Below are positions 1 through 11,425 of a stretch of 64,000 nt of DNA, one piece after another. Position numbers and translations under genes: made by a program. This DNA comes from Trichobilharzia regenti (taxonomy: Eukaryota; Platyhelminthes; Trematoda; Strigeidida; Schistosomatidae), in NCBI GenBank assembly GCA_944472135.2, contig OX235263.1, forward strand, positions 6,679,517 to 6,743,516, in the 5' to 3' direction. Below the pieces are notes generated by a model that made no database searches, was not told the origin of the DNA, and saw only the letters and a program-made list of their open reading frames with translations. Positions within the stretch are counted from its first letter, which is position 1, and every line of letters starts with the position of its first letter.

Positions 1-267
1 ATACATGTCAGTGGTTTGACCGCTTTCAATTAGCCCAGAAATTCTGATCTGTTCAAGTCACCTGGGGAGACTTGGGAATAGATAGGATGCAACTGCTGTT
101 TTGCGCTTAGTTTCTGTGTTATTGGTCATGGTGGTGACGAGTTGGTCGCATCTGATTGGCTGTTTTTGATTGGAGAAATTTGATTGGTTGCTTTGTGATG
201 GTCTTATTCAGAGTTCCATTGAATTGATTTGAGAATAAGAGCTAATCAATTTCTCCAAGTCTAATTG

Positions 268-475
268 CGGGTTGATATCAGTTAGAGAGCTATTGAATAC
301 CATCAAGGAGTACTGGATAGCTAGTGGTTGTTTTCTAGTGCTTGGTAGGACTCTTAAAGCATACACCATCTCACCGGGGGATCGAACTCGGTCGCTGGGA
401 TAGAATGCAATCAATCTGTGATTCTTAGTTCCCCAACATTTGACCTGGTGAGTCCCACTGGTAACTAAAACCTCC
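268..475 (-). mobile_element. Family B SINE fragment
   Basis: gttgatatcagttagagagc, ggagtactggatagct and ggggatcgaactcggtcg follow the order of family B (arm, hammerhead region, B box), in reverse. It is diverged. Confidence 0.5.
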
Positions 476-1079
476 GAGTAATTTCGTTCTGTAAATATTA
501 ACTCTATACCTCCAGAAGAATTATAATGTCATTTATTCATGAGCATTAGTCTCTATCTTCTTATATCGTTTGCCTCTGACTGTACTAACTTGAAATCCTT
601 GGTTTTTGTTGACATATCGACACTTCTATCTCAATAGTACAAACGATATTTGACGATATGTAAAGGATTACATGATGATGTGACTTGTGATTAACTGTAA
701 CTAGCACATGAGGTGGTTGTCGTGGCCCAAATGGCCTAAATTGATAATGCGTCTAACAAAACTACTCACAGGCGAAGCAAGTGCACATTCATCACTAGCT
801 GACGACTTCCATCACCATGTCCTTACAGAAATCTATCTGTGTTATGTAAACTAGTAGCCGTGATAGTGGGTGTGTTTGTGTGGGTGAGTGAGTAAGAGAT
901 AGAGAGAGGATGAATAACGCTCGTCCCCTTTCTTTTTTCAAGGTACATGGATACATATTTTGATTGCACTCTGGTAAGTGAATAGTGTAATGTGTTTAGG
1001 GTCCTTTCTTCGCTGCAGCCTGAATTCTCTCATACTCAAGTTTACAATGTGGCCACAATTTATAGATGGCTTACCATCA
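476..1079. other. Unassigned stretch
   Basis: Around 715-840 there is a weak family A trace (gtcgtggcccaaatggccta, then catcactagctgacgacttc). The rest shows nothing recognisable. Confidence 0.4.
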
Positions 1080-1331
1080 TGGAGTGCGACAGTGGCATAG
1101 CGGTTAGGACGCTCGCCGACCATGCCTCACATGGTCCGGGGTTCGATTCTCAGCCACAGACGCACTCCTTTACCTCGCTCACTAAGCCAGAAATAATGCT
1201 GGTAAAGAGGAAAGGTTGAACATGAGGCTAGCAACCCCTTCCTGTAAAATAAACACTGCTACAGAAACTTCAGGCCACTAGCTTGAGACCCTATGTTCCA
1301 CTGGGAAAGTGAAGGAAAAAGATTATCATCA
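1080..1331 (+). mobile_element. Family C SINE with RTE-like tail
   Basis: The head gtggcatagcggttaggacg and B box tccggggttcgattctc are like family C. The tail instead reads accctatgttccactgggaa and ends gattatcatcat, resembling the RTE-like LINE 3' end (ccctatgttcctctaggaa). Confidence 0.68.
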
Positions 1332-1556
1332 TGGTGCACTGTAAGGTTGTTGGTCTATCGGATGGTTAGAGGCAATCGGCCACAGGAAGCCCCTCCCCCC
1401 TTGCTTGTCGGCACTCACTCTAGCTCAATCAGCAAGACTTAGTAACTGCAATCTTGGAAGAGCTCATGTCTCTTCTGAGATTCGAACCCAAGTGCCAACT
1501 AGCATGAAACCTCGGTCAAGCTATACTTCCTACCGATTGCCTTCAGCCATCTTATA
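1332..1556 (-). mobile_element. Family E SINE fragment
   Basis: gatggttagaggcaatcggc, cacaggaagcccc and ctgagattcgaacccaagtg are family E blocks in reverse order, followed by a (TA)n tract (1553-1576). Confidence 0.5.
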
Positions 1557-1574
1557 TATATATATATATATAAT

Positions 1575-2105
1575 ATATATTTAAGATTTTCAACTCCAAT
1601 GTGAAGTCAGTGCTACTTACTACACAGATCAGAGAATTGGCGCGTCATAAAGAGCATGTCAAACAAACTACAGACTTTCATCAACAGCTTTCTTCGCTCA
1701 ATACTGCGCTCAAGATCAGATGGCCGGTAAGAAAAGATCAGGAACAGGGAGGGATCTCTGGCAATGTGCAAACCAACCCAGCAGGAACCGATTGTGCAAC
1801 AAATAAGCAGGAAGAAATGGAGGTGAATTGGCTGTCCATACTCTGAGGAAACAAGCCATCAAGTGAGTGATATCACTAGACAAGCCATCGCTCGAGTGGA
1901 ACCCGGTCGAAAGGGAAGTGGCGAGTTGGTCGTCAGTGCGAGGGTGGGGTGACTTGGAGGAGGTGATGTGAAGAGGAGATGATGATAGCATGTGGGCAAA
2001 CTTGGAGTCAAGTGAAAACTCTAGCAGAGAACCGAACGCAATAAAGACGTTTGGCTGAATCCCTATGTTCCTCTAGGAATTAAAGGATATAATAATAATA
2101 ATACA
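1575..2105 (+). mobile_element. RTE-like LINE type 1, 3' fragment
   Basis: The segment begins at the [11 protein letters not shown] block (ttcaactccaatgtgaagtc) and runs through the C-terminal region to ccctatgttcctctaggaat and an ATA repeat, the same 3' end as at 38505-38545. It is truncated and frameshifted. Confidence 0.75.
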
Positions 2106-3669
2106 TATGAACCTGCATATTCGCTTATGCATGTATGTACGGATGCTGTTAAGTTGTTGCTTGTTAGGTTTAGTATTAGGTAGACATGCGATTCTCTCTC
2201 CATCATTCCCCCATCCCCCCCCGTGTCTCTCATCTCTCTCTCTCTCTCTTCAAAAACATTCATCTATGAAAACAAATGAAAGCGTTGTTGTTGTTGTTGT
2301 TGTTGCGTATTCAGAAGAGAAAATCCCATCGATCAAACCTGTCAAAATCAAAACTTGTTTCTACTCCCCCCCTCCAAAATCTCTCTCGGTACATATAAGA
2401 ATTTCATATGTAAATATATGCATAGACATTAACAACAACAATAATAATAATACATTATTGGATAGTGAGGAGAGGTTTTTACAACAACAAAAAACCTTTC
2501 AGTTTCACTTTCTCTCTTCACCTGATTCCACACACTCTCTCTTTTTTCTCCCTTCAGATAAACACGTGTATCTTTGTCTGTCTGTGTGTGTATGTGTATG
2601 TGTGTGAATGAGTGTCTATGCTTGTTTGCGCTGGATGCATAGAAAGAAGAAAGTTACTAATGCGATTCTCTTATTTTATTCTTTTAAGTCATTATTGCCT
2701 TTTTCTTTCTGTGATGTACCCCACCTATCCCCACCTATCTAACTAGCTAACTAACTTCTATGCCTTCTTAGAATTCCCCCCTCCTACCGCTTGACTTTCA
2801 TCTCTCTTCCCCTTGATGACATGAATGTCTAATAGATGTTCTGTGTAGGCGCTTGTCTATCGTCTCTGGCTAAAACTCCGCCTTCCTCTTTCTTCTTCTT
2901 ATCATTATCATATTTAAGACTTTAGTTTTATTTTATTTTATTTGTAGAATATTTCCGCACCAGCAACGTCCTCCGTCCGTCCAATCCCCCTCTACCTCCA
3001 CCTCAACCGGCATCAGACATAAACCCCCCTCCCTTTCATGATATTTTTATCATCTTGTCTATTGAATGAGAATAGAATAGAAGTGGAAAGCGCATTCGGG
3101 TTAACTACAAATGGATGGATGGATGGATGGTGGTCATGATAGATGATAGTCCTGATGAAAAACATTCATTTTCTTCTTATCTCATTACCATCATTTCTAT
3201 CATCAATATCTTACCATTGTCTTTCATACCCTATTTTCTAAGATAATAGGAATAATATCAGATGCTTCATTTTGTTTGTTTGTTTGCTTGTATGTGTGTG
3301 TGTGAGGGTTACTATTGTTATTATTATTACTAGCATTGTTATTCCTTTCCCTGTTTTTCCCTAATCCTTTTCTGCTTTCTTTAACTGTGTGTTTTGTTTT
3401 CTATCAAAGTTGATGTTTTAAGCTGGTGTTCTAAAAGAGTAATTAATCATTGCCTTTAAAAAAAAAGTTAGATGATGGTTAGCATTGGTTCTTCTCCTAC
3501 TGTGTTTGTCATTCCTTTTTCCCCTTACTCCCCTTTCCCTCCCTCCGCTTGAGACACACACACGCACACACACTGACAGTGATTTCCTCCTCTTCTGACT
3601 CCTAAAGATTTTCAGTATTGTAAATAATGATACTCAAGAAGGCTTCGTGTGCTTTTGGAAGTGTACCAA
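2106..3669. other. Unassigned low-complexity stretch
   Basis: AT-rich sequence with (GTT)n at 2284-2304, CT-rich runs near 2225-2250, (GGAT)n at 3111-3130 and CA tracts near 3555. A 166-residue open frame (2107-2607) is made of Val, Asn and Ser/Leu runs from microsatellites and is not convincing as a gene. Confidence 0.5.
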
Positions 3670-4082
3670 CAGTCAATGAAATCTACAACAGTTAGTTTAA
3701 GCCAGCCAGACAGACAGCCACATAGGGAGGTGTAGACTTCCTGACTGACTAGGTGGGGTCCTCGGGACAGTAAAAACCAATGATGACTGGAAACAATTGG
3801 TGATGTGGCTCAAAATCCTCGGTGTCAATGGGTAGCGCAGATGCATCCACTCCTTGTGACTTATGATTTCCAGTGAAACTATATTGTTTTTCGTTATTAC
3901 TATTCCTTTATCTCATGCACGTCTGTTTACTATCTCTATTATGCATTTCTTCTACTTTCTTCTGTTGCTTTGTGTGCTACAAGGAGGAAGTGTGGCGACT
4001 TGAACTGGCGGACATCGATGCAAAGTTCTATGTCGAAAACAGACAGACAGGAAGACAGACATTGGCTATATATCGTGCTTGA
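3670..4082 (+). mobile_element. Non-LTR LINE type 2, 3' end
   Basis: It contains gaaatctacaacagttagtt, gtggggtcctcgggacagta, gatgtggctcaaaatcctcg and the 3' tail tttcgttattactattcctt, ending gaaaacagacagacag. This is the 3' end shared with 56400-56800 and 60090-60500. It faces the inverted copy at 4280-5083 at a distance of about 200 bp. Confidence 0.7.
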
Positions 4083-4279
4083 ATTAACAGAAGTTAGAAT
4101 TCATGCATGGGCTAGCCATTGAATCGGGGCGGGTCAGGTACCAGTGATTGAAAGGCTTTACGAACTGTAACCTTGTAACCGAAAGCTGATGGGTTCAAAC
4201 CCCATCTGGTTGGTGGGTAGGTGGGTGTACTTATGAAGAGTCTCAAGTACTAGCTGAAATTTTGACATTATTTACAATC

Positions 4280-5083
4280 TGTGTGTCTATCTATTTTCGA
4301 CATAGAACTTTGAACCGATGTCCTGCAGTTCAAGTCGCCACATTCTCCTCCATGTAGCGCATAAAGCAAGAGAAGAAAGTAGAAGAAATGCATAATACAG
4401 ACAGTAAACAGACGTGTGAGACACAGGAATAGTAATAACGAAAAACAATATCGTTACATTGGATAAGTCACATGGAGTGGATGCATCTGCGCTGCCCATT
4501 GACAACGAGGATTTTGAGCCACATCCCTAATTGTCTCCATCCTTCATTGATGTTTACCCTCCCGGTGACCCCAACGAGTCAGGATGTCTACACTATCCTA
4601 CGTGGCTGACTGGCTTAAAATAATTGGGCCATGTTTTGATTTGACCACCACTGGCTAACTCTTTCCCGGTGTGACCCTATATCAGCTAACATTGCTCATT
4701 GTCGAGGAAGGCGGTGACTAGGCATACGTAACACATATTCTAACCATCTCAGTCGATGTAATTTCACAGCCTCGTCGACTGATTTGCCTTCCTTACCTAG
4801 CACTCGACCCACCCCTAACCTCAATATTGCTCACTCTATTATACTATTTCACACGGCAGGCACCTATGGTCAAAGACAGCTTATCCACCCTTTTCATGTC
4901 TTCCACTATCAATGGCCATGTCTTACCCACATCCATAAAGGAGGGCGGAGCGGACTGGTGAGCAGTACACCCACCCTTTGGTCGATAGCCAGCTGGATAT
5001 CACGTCTACTAAGCTAGGGACGGCGTAAACAGGCGGGCATATGCGAAACTAGCCCTCTGTATCCGCACTGAGATTTCGTCAAA
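4280..5083 (-). mobile_element. Non-LTR LINE type 2, degenerate
   Basis: Read on the minus strand it runs from gacgaaatctcagtgcggat (5083 end) through the SRDIQLAIDQRVGVLLTSPL region and the HRCL/RHVLRMP region to the 3' tail with a Cys-rich frame (4287-4505), ending in tttcgacatagaactttgaa read in reverse. It is the counterpart of 55980-56800 and has many frameshifts. Confidence 0.75.
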
Positions 5084-5104
5084 GATCAACCCGTTGGCGT
5101 TGGC

Positions 5105-5475
5105 TGATGAGTTGTTATGTCGGTGGTGAGTATTTACCCTCAGACTCGACCTACTGTATCTACCGCCGGAGACGACTTCCCACTAGAATCTAGGTAACTA
5201 CTACCTGTCTGAATAGGACTAGAGGCTACTGAACATCAGATTGATATTCAGGCGTTGGCTTGCAGGGATTTGACCGGTTGGTTACAGGATGTCATCATGA
5301 GCTGATATCGGTTAGAGACCCGTTGGGAAACTGACTAGGGAGTAGTGAACAGTCAGCTATTTTGCCCTAATGCTTGGGACTTTACAGCAGTACGCGCAGA
5401 CCGGGTATACGAACTCGCTTGTAATCGGAAGGTCCTGGGTTCGAACCCTAACTGTGTAAACTTTGACAGTTCCAT
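5105..5475 (-). mobile_element. Family B SINE, mosaic
   Basis: It includes gacttcccactagaatctag, gcttgcagggatttgaccgg and gagctgatatcggttagaga as in other B copies. A + oriented tRNA-like end (aatcggaaggtcctgggttc) is joined on the right, so two fragments have recombined or inserted. Confidence 0.6.
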
Positions 5476-6394
5476 GGAGAGGTGTAAACCACCAAGTTGG
5501 AGATCTCAGACTGTTAAGAACTAATGACACCAATGATACTGCTGGGAATATGGCTCAAAATCGCCTTCATACCTGATAATCTCACAGAACGATTGAACCT
5601 TCGTGTTTTTCAAAGGTAATATCCCTTCTTCCTTACATTCCTGCTCATTATAATTCTTTAGATTCTCAGCCAATCAGTTGATGAGCTTCGCTACGGAAAC
5701 GCCTGAAATGGCCATCCAGTGTTTTTTCTTTTTGATCGCTTCACTCTAGCTAATATCCTACAAATTCAACATTATATTACAAAAATCAATAAAAGTTAAA
5801 ATTCCTGGATCATTAGATCACCATCTAACCTGGGAGTCTTAACTTCGACCCGTAGTACAGTGAGTTCCAAACTAGGAGAACTTTCATCGATTCCCTAATC
5901 GATCGATATTGACTAGTAATTGACAAAGCTATTGTTGCTATGCCATTTGGTGATTGGAAAGTTTGTTTGTTTGGTTGGTTGGTCGGTTTTCTCGTGTGTT
6001 TTGTTTCTAATTTAATGGTTTATTGATTAATTTGAATAGATAAGTCAGTAATATATTCAGATAAATGGAATTTTAATTATCATATAAGTTTGACAGCTGT
6101 TTTAGCGTAGCAACTGTATTTGACACTTCAGGTGTGTGTGTGTGTGTGGATGGCTGGGTGGATGTTAATTCGTTAGTTCGACTTTGCGTTATTGACTTCT
6201 AATACCATCTGCTTTTCTTTGCTTTGCTTTTTATTCCTTCGCTTCACTCAGTTCTAAACGCATAATTATTCAGTAGGCTTGTATAATACTACTGAGTAAA
6301 TATAAGTAGTTGAGATACATGTCTGATTGGTTTGATCTATTCCAGTGAATTATATTCATCTGACAGGGTTTCAGATCTCAAGAGGGACATGAAT
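5476..6394. other. Unassigned stretch
   Basis: AT-rich, with a GT tract at 6131-6148. No frame with a recognisable product and no repeat family that I can name, apart from a possible LINE type 2 echo (atatggctcaaaatcgcctt, 5549-5568). Confidence 0.4.
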
Positions 6395-6700
6395 TCCTTG
6401 AAAACTGTGGGTACTACACCTTGCTGACTGACTGCCTGATGAATGCCGACAAGCACGAGACCTAGATGCAAGGAAGACTTCCTGTAGCCGACTACCCTCT
6501 AACCACCTGATATACCAACAATTCACAGCGCAGTGCACAATTGTTGGTGAGCCACCTAGTGACATGGTGGTCAGATTGCAAACTTGAGTGGGACGTGATA
6601 GAATCCAGTCCGTAGCAAAAACACCAAGGACTAGACGCTTGACACCAGTTACTAACTCGTATCCAATCGATAGCAGTATTTCGCCTATCATTGGTCAGTC
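6395..6700 (+). mobile_element. Family E SINE fragment
   Basis: ccttgctgactgactgcctg, atgaatgccgacaagcacga, gcaaacttgagtgggacgtg and gacaccagttactaactcgt follow family E order. The core ctgatga lies at 6437-6443, followed by a stem II of atgc-cgacaa-gcac (first pair mismatched). Confidence 0.6.
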
Positions 6701-6956
6701 ATCAGGGTCAACCATGACCTCGCATGGATATGGTTGGTTGTCAAGCCTTCTTCCATTGACACATCAACGCACAACACTGAACTAGGATCCATGGCACCGA
6801 TATAATGCTCCTGAACTCACTGTTTTTTCCAAAGAATCATTAGAGGGTATTGCTGAAGAGGATCAGTCGAGGACGAAACATGTTCCAGTTTTCTTTATCT
6901 CATTCCCAGTTTATCTCTGATGAAGACCACTAGGTGGAAATGAACAAATCTGATAC

Positions 6957-8045
6957 TATTATTTCCTTTAATTCCTAGAGGAATATAGGGCTTCAGTCAA
7001 ACGTCTCCATTGCTTTCGGTTCTCTGCTAGAGTTTTCACTCGGCTCCATGTCTCCCCACATGCTCTCGCCTCCTCTTCACATGACCTCCGCCTCCATGTC
7101 ACCCTCATAATGACGACCATCTGACTCGCCGCTTCCCATTCGGATTCCACTCGAGCGATGGTCTGCATTGCGTGTGATGTCACTTGATGGTTTCTTCAGA
7201 GTATGGCCAGCCAGTCCACCTCCATTTCTTCCTGCTTATTTATTACACAATCGGTTCCTGTTGGGTTGGTTCGCTCATTGGCAGAGATCCCTATTCCTGA
7301 TCTTTTCTTACCGGCCATCTGATCTTGAGTGAATTATTGAACGAAGACAGCTGTTGATAAAGGTGTGTAGTTTGTTTGAGGTGCTCTTTATGACGCTCAG
7401 TGCAAGTCTGTGGTCTGTATAGTAAGTAGCACTGACTGACTTCACATTGGAGTTGAAGAAAATCCGGATCTTATTTTCATTTTCGTGCTGAGGAGTGATG
7501 TTGATCTCCTCCACACAGACTTGAGAGTAATGAAAGCTTGTCTTGCCTTCCCGATCCTCACTGCTTTGATATCCTCGTCAGTTCCGTCCGCCTGCAGTTA
7601 AAATGACAATGTTTCCCCGATAGGTAGGTAGGTAGGTGAAGGAGGTTGTTTCTTTCAGGTTCCTCCCATTTGTGCTGGCTGATTTTTGTCTGTTGCTGCT
7701 GTTGCTGTTGTTGGTGTTGGCCATGAATCTTTATAACCTACCTCTGTTTTCTCTATGTTCACCTGAGAGAAGTCCTATCTTTGATGCTTGTTCTATCACC
7801 AACTTGTTGCTGTTCACTTGCATATCTTCCAGTTTGTGGGAAATCAGACATATATCAACGGCGAGATTCAGATCCTCCAAGTCTCTTTTTGTATGGGTCC
7901 ATTTTATGCCTGTTTCCTCGTTGCCCGCCACTGTCTATCTGTCGCATTATCCAATCTACCGCCTGCGATCAGTAAAATCATTGGCGATAGTAGGCAGTCA
8001 GCCAGCTGGTCTTACTCCCATCTTCACTTCTAAGGATTGCGTAAA
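6957..8045 (-). mobile_element. RTE-like LINE type 1, degenerate
   Basis: On the minus strand this copy reads NEETGIKWTHTKRDLEDL and [12 protein letters not shown] (7731-7931), [20 protein letters not shown] (7308-7514) and EAASQMVVIMRVTWRRRSC (6968-7183), with a 3' end of cctagaggaatatagggct read in reverse. The RT FADD motif has decayed to AVD. Several frameshifts are present. Confidence 0.8.
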
Positions 8046-10144
8046 TCTGATACATATATATAACACTCCATCTCTCTCTCTCTCTCATCAAGGGAAGTGT
8101 ATCAGAAATGAGATTCACTCATTCAAGGTATCTTTCGATGAAACTCCCCTGAATAGTTAGCTAGTTCGTTAGTTAGTTAGTTAGTTGGTTCTCTTCTTGT
8201 GTTGTTCATAAAGATGAAAAGAACAATATTTCTCCTAGTTTATTATTATTTTTTTTTGAAAATTTCCCCTCATTGATTCAATTAATTTTATTTAATTTTT
8301 TTCTCTCGTTTTACTTGAAAGATTCCGTTCCATTTCACTGCTTATATAAGACATATATTTATATATTCGTCCTTTCCCCCACCCCCATTTCCCCTATTCT
8401 CAGTTTCCCCCCTCCCCCCCCGGCTGCCTCGCCTTTTCACCTTCCAGTCTCTTCTTGTTACATCAAATTTCATAAGACACGCCCACGCACACACACACAC
8501 ATACACACACATCTTGATGGAGTATGAAGAAGAAGAGTTAATTACAATCGGGTAGACTACAAGCAAGACTTATTCTTGTTCCGCTACAGTAATAAAATTA
8601 TTCCCTCACTCCAGGCTTACTTCACTCTACCCTCCCCCCCGCCCAAGCTACTCTTGTTCTCTTTCTCAGCTCTTCCTTTTGAGCAGTCAAACTAATCAAT
8701 TCCTTTAAGTATCACGACGATAGTGATAGGTTGTAATCGGTGTTGAAGTGAGCATGGTAATAATACTGCTTTGTTTAGTGACCAGATCTATATACCAGGC
8801 AATTCGTGTAGTTCAATTTGACACTGCTAGTTAAACACGGAATAGTTGGTAGCAGTTCAACAGTCTGAGCCTACCCTTCGCTTTGTAGACAAGTAAGGTA
8901 GAAAGTTCAGCTGAATGCAAAATGAAATTCTCTTCCTATTTACCCTATTATTCTCTTGTCTCTAAGCTTCAAAATTCGAAGTATCCATAACCGTAGTGTT
9001 GTTCCTTTTGTTGATGGCATAGGCGGGGGTGGGTGGGTGGGTGCTTAACCTTCCCTTAATCTTCTCTACTTACTCCTTGGACAAGAGAGGTTAAAAGACG
9101 GGTCGTCTAGGAATCGAACTGAGATCTTTTTCTCTCTCTATCTCATGCACTCGGCTGGCAAATACTCAACAGCACTGATCAATTATTAAAAATAAACCTG
9201 TCTCCTATTTAAACTATTCTGATATATATCACACTATTGATTGGTGTGAATAATTCTCAACTAATACTACTCCTCCTCCTCCTACCGATCGATAGTATAA
9301 ACTGTATAAGTATTATGTAGGAATTCGATGAGATCGGATCACAATCACACATCATAAACTAATAGATCAAGAGTATTCCCCGATTATTTAATCAATAATC
9401 TTATGGATTGATCATGAATTGTAACACATCAGTTGAAAAACCACCACTACTGAAAACTAACCAAGGAGTATTGGATACCTGTTTCGTCCATGTTCAAAAC
9501 TTTTCAGCGCAATGCACCCCATTGCCCTACTGTAATGGATTGAATCCAAGACGTTCAGAGGTGTATATTACTGAAGAGTCCTTAAAAAGGATGAAACAGA
9601 CATCATGTACTTTCTGGTTTTCAATATAGACTCTCTAACTTAAGTCAATTCCTGATTAAAAACTTGAAATTTTATCAGATGTTTGAAAACTAACACTTGA
9701 AAAATCAATAATCTATAAGGTTGGTGCAGAAATTGATTTTATCAATTACGCTAAAATATGTCTCTCTCTCTCACACTGCCTCTCTCAATAATCAATAAAT
9801 ACCGATTATGAATCATGCACACGTGGTGTAAAAGAAAATAAGACAATATGACGAAAAACAAAAAATAACAACAGTTTTTCATATTTTCTATATGTGGGGG
9901 TGGGTGGTTCATTGTTGGGGTGGGCGTGTATGTAAATGTAGTTTTGTCTAGATGCGTTCATGTATGCGTTTTTTTGCTATTTTTATTTTATTTTAAAAGT
10001 TTGTACATGTGATCTCAGTTCATCTATCTACCTCATTAATCAAATTCCCTTATGTTAAACATCAGAGAAAGAGAGAAATATTTGATAGTCTCGTGACACC
10101 ATGCTCTCTGAACTGAAGCAAAAACCATTTCATTATGATATATC
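8046..10144. other. Unassigned low-complexity stretch
   Basis: It holds (CT)n at 8071-8088, (TTAG)n at 8157-8188, C- and T-rich runs and CA tracts near 8488. A B-type fragment with ggagtattggatacctgttt and cgtccatgttcaaaac lies at 9460-9500. Nothing else is recognisable. Confidence 0.45.
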
Positions 10145-10383
10145 ATAAATCAGAAGTTCATTGGTGGATTGTCACTAGCAGTGGAATTCAGAATAACACG
10201 CATTTCGTCCTATTTGGGACTCGTCAGCTAACAGATGTACCTGCACTTCCTCCCCCAATGACTGATGATGTTCCCACCAAGGCTTGAACCCAGTGTCCAT
10301 AGTTTCAAACGCCTAGGAGTTATCCACTAGACCACTTGGGTCACGAGAGAGCCACTACCTCTTGAGCAATGGGTCATATTAAT
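10145..10383 (-). mobile_element. Family A SINE, inverted neighbour copy
   Basis: Read on the minus strand it has a tRNA-like head (tggtctagtggataactcct and a ggttcaagcc B box near 10281-10290) and then a hammerhead with an intact core. It lies head-to-head with the + copy and shares the arm at 10384-10480. Confidence 0.75.
10172..10232 (-). ncRNA. Hammerhead ribozyme, Sm-alpha type, canonical core
   Basis: On the minus strand the core ctgacga (10221-10227) is followed by stem II gtcc-caaata-ggac, then gaaa (10203-10206), a very short stem III and an ATT cleavage triplet, and then ctgaattccactgct, the stem I strand seen in schistosome hammerheads. All invariant core bases are present. Stem I near the core keeps four pairs, one of them G-U. 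Confidence 0.8.
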
Positions 10384-10886
10384 TATTTAATTGAATTTTA
10401 GATTTTCCCGTCGACTGATTCGACTAAAGTGCTCGATTTCAGGTTGACATGTCTGTCGGCTTCTTGCGCCGATGCTTTGATGATGTCTGAGCATATAATT
10501 CGAATTTAATTGGTGAATGGTGACTAGCAGTGGAGTCCAGTATGCACAAGAGGTAGTGGGTCTCTCGTGGCCCAAGTGGTCTAGTCGAAAACTCTTCGAC
10601 GTTTGAAACTACGGGCACTGGGTTCGAGCCTCCATGGGAACACCAACACTCACTCACTCACTCACTGGAGAGTGCACGTACATCCGCTAGCTAACGAGTC
10701 CCAAATAGGACGAAATGTGCGTTATTCTGGATTATACACTGCTAGTCACCATCATCCACCAATTAACTTCTAATTACATGCTCAGACATCGTTGAAGCAT
10801 CTGAACAAGAAGCCGACAAACATGTCAACCTGAAACCGAGCTCTTTGGTCGAATCAATCGATGGGAAAATCTAAAATTGAATTAAA
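10384..10886 (+). mobile_element. Family A (Sm-alpha-like) foldback SINE, near full length
   Basis: The left arm 10384-10535 recurs inverted at about 10735-10886. Between them are a tRNA-like A box (tggcccaagtggtctag, 10569-10585), a B box (gggttcgagcc, 10620-10630), a CACT microsatellite and a hammerhead. The hammerhead core reads ctaacga (10690-10696), one base off the consensus at G5, so it is probably inactive. Schistosome Sm-alpha repeats are known to carry pol III boxes and a hammerhead. Confidence 0.78.
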
Positions 10887-11425
10887 TAATAATAATAATA
10901 ATATCTTCTGTGAAGAAAATATGCTGTATTGCTAGACCCTAGGAATGTATGTCTCCCCACCGCATACCCACAGTCGGCCGTAGACTTACACACACACGCA
11001 GACAGATATACAAAAACATAGAAAACACAAATATATAGTCACATATCCATCCATGTATTATCTAGTTAGTATGCCGGTAGTAAGCAACACGCATTATTGT
11101 TATTATTATTATTATTATCGAATAATACGTTCCACGATAAACAAATCATGTGAATGATGGCGATAGAAGTAATGGGAGAGAAATTATCTATGTAATTTAT
11201 GTGGGTCAAATGTGCTGCATATCATGTGATGATTCCTATCAGTTTTAAATATGTATTGCTTTTGTGTGTGTGTGTGTGTTTATGTGTGTGTGCGTGCGTA
11301 GGTGGGTGCAAATGAAACACATGTATACATCTACAATCAATAATCAATGCTCATTTTGACGATGTACTTTACGCTCCCTGTTCAGTGTGGTTATTCGGGT
11401 TGATCGAGCTTATTATCTCTACTCA

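Noticed and set aside
2107..2607. 166-residue open frame
   Set aside because: It is built from CT, GTT, AAC and GT microsatellites and has no recognisable domain.
7636..8160. 174-residue + strand frame
   Set aside because: It is the antisense shadow of the RTE-like LINE on the minus strand.
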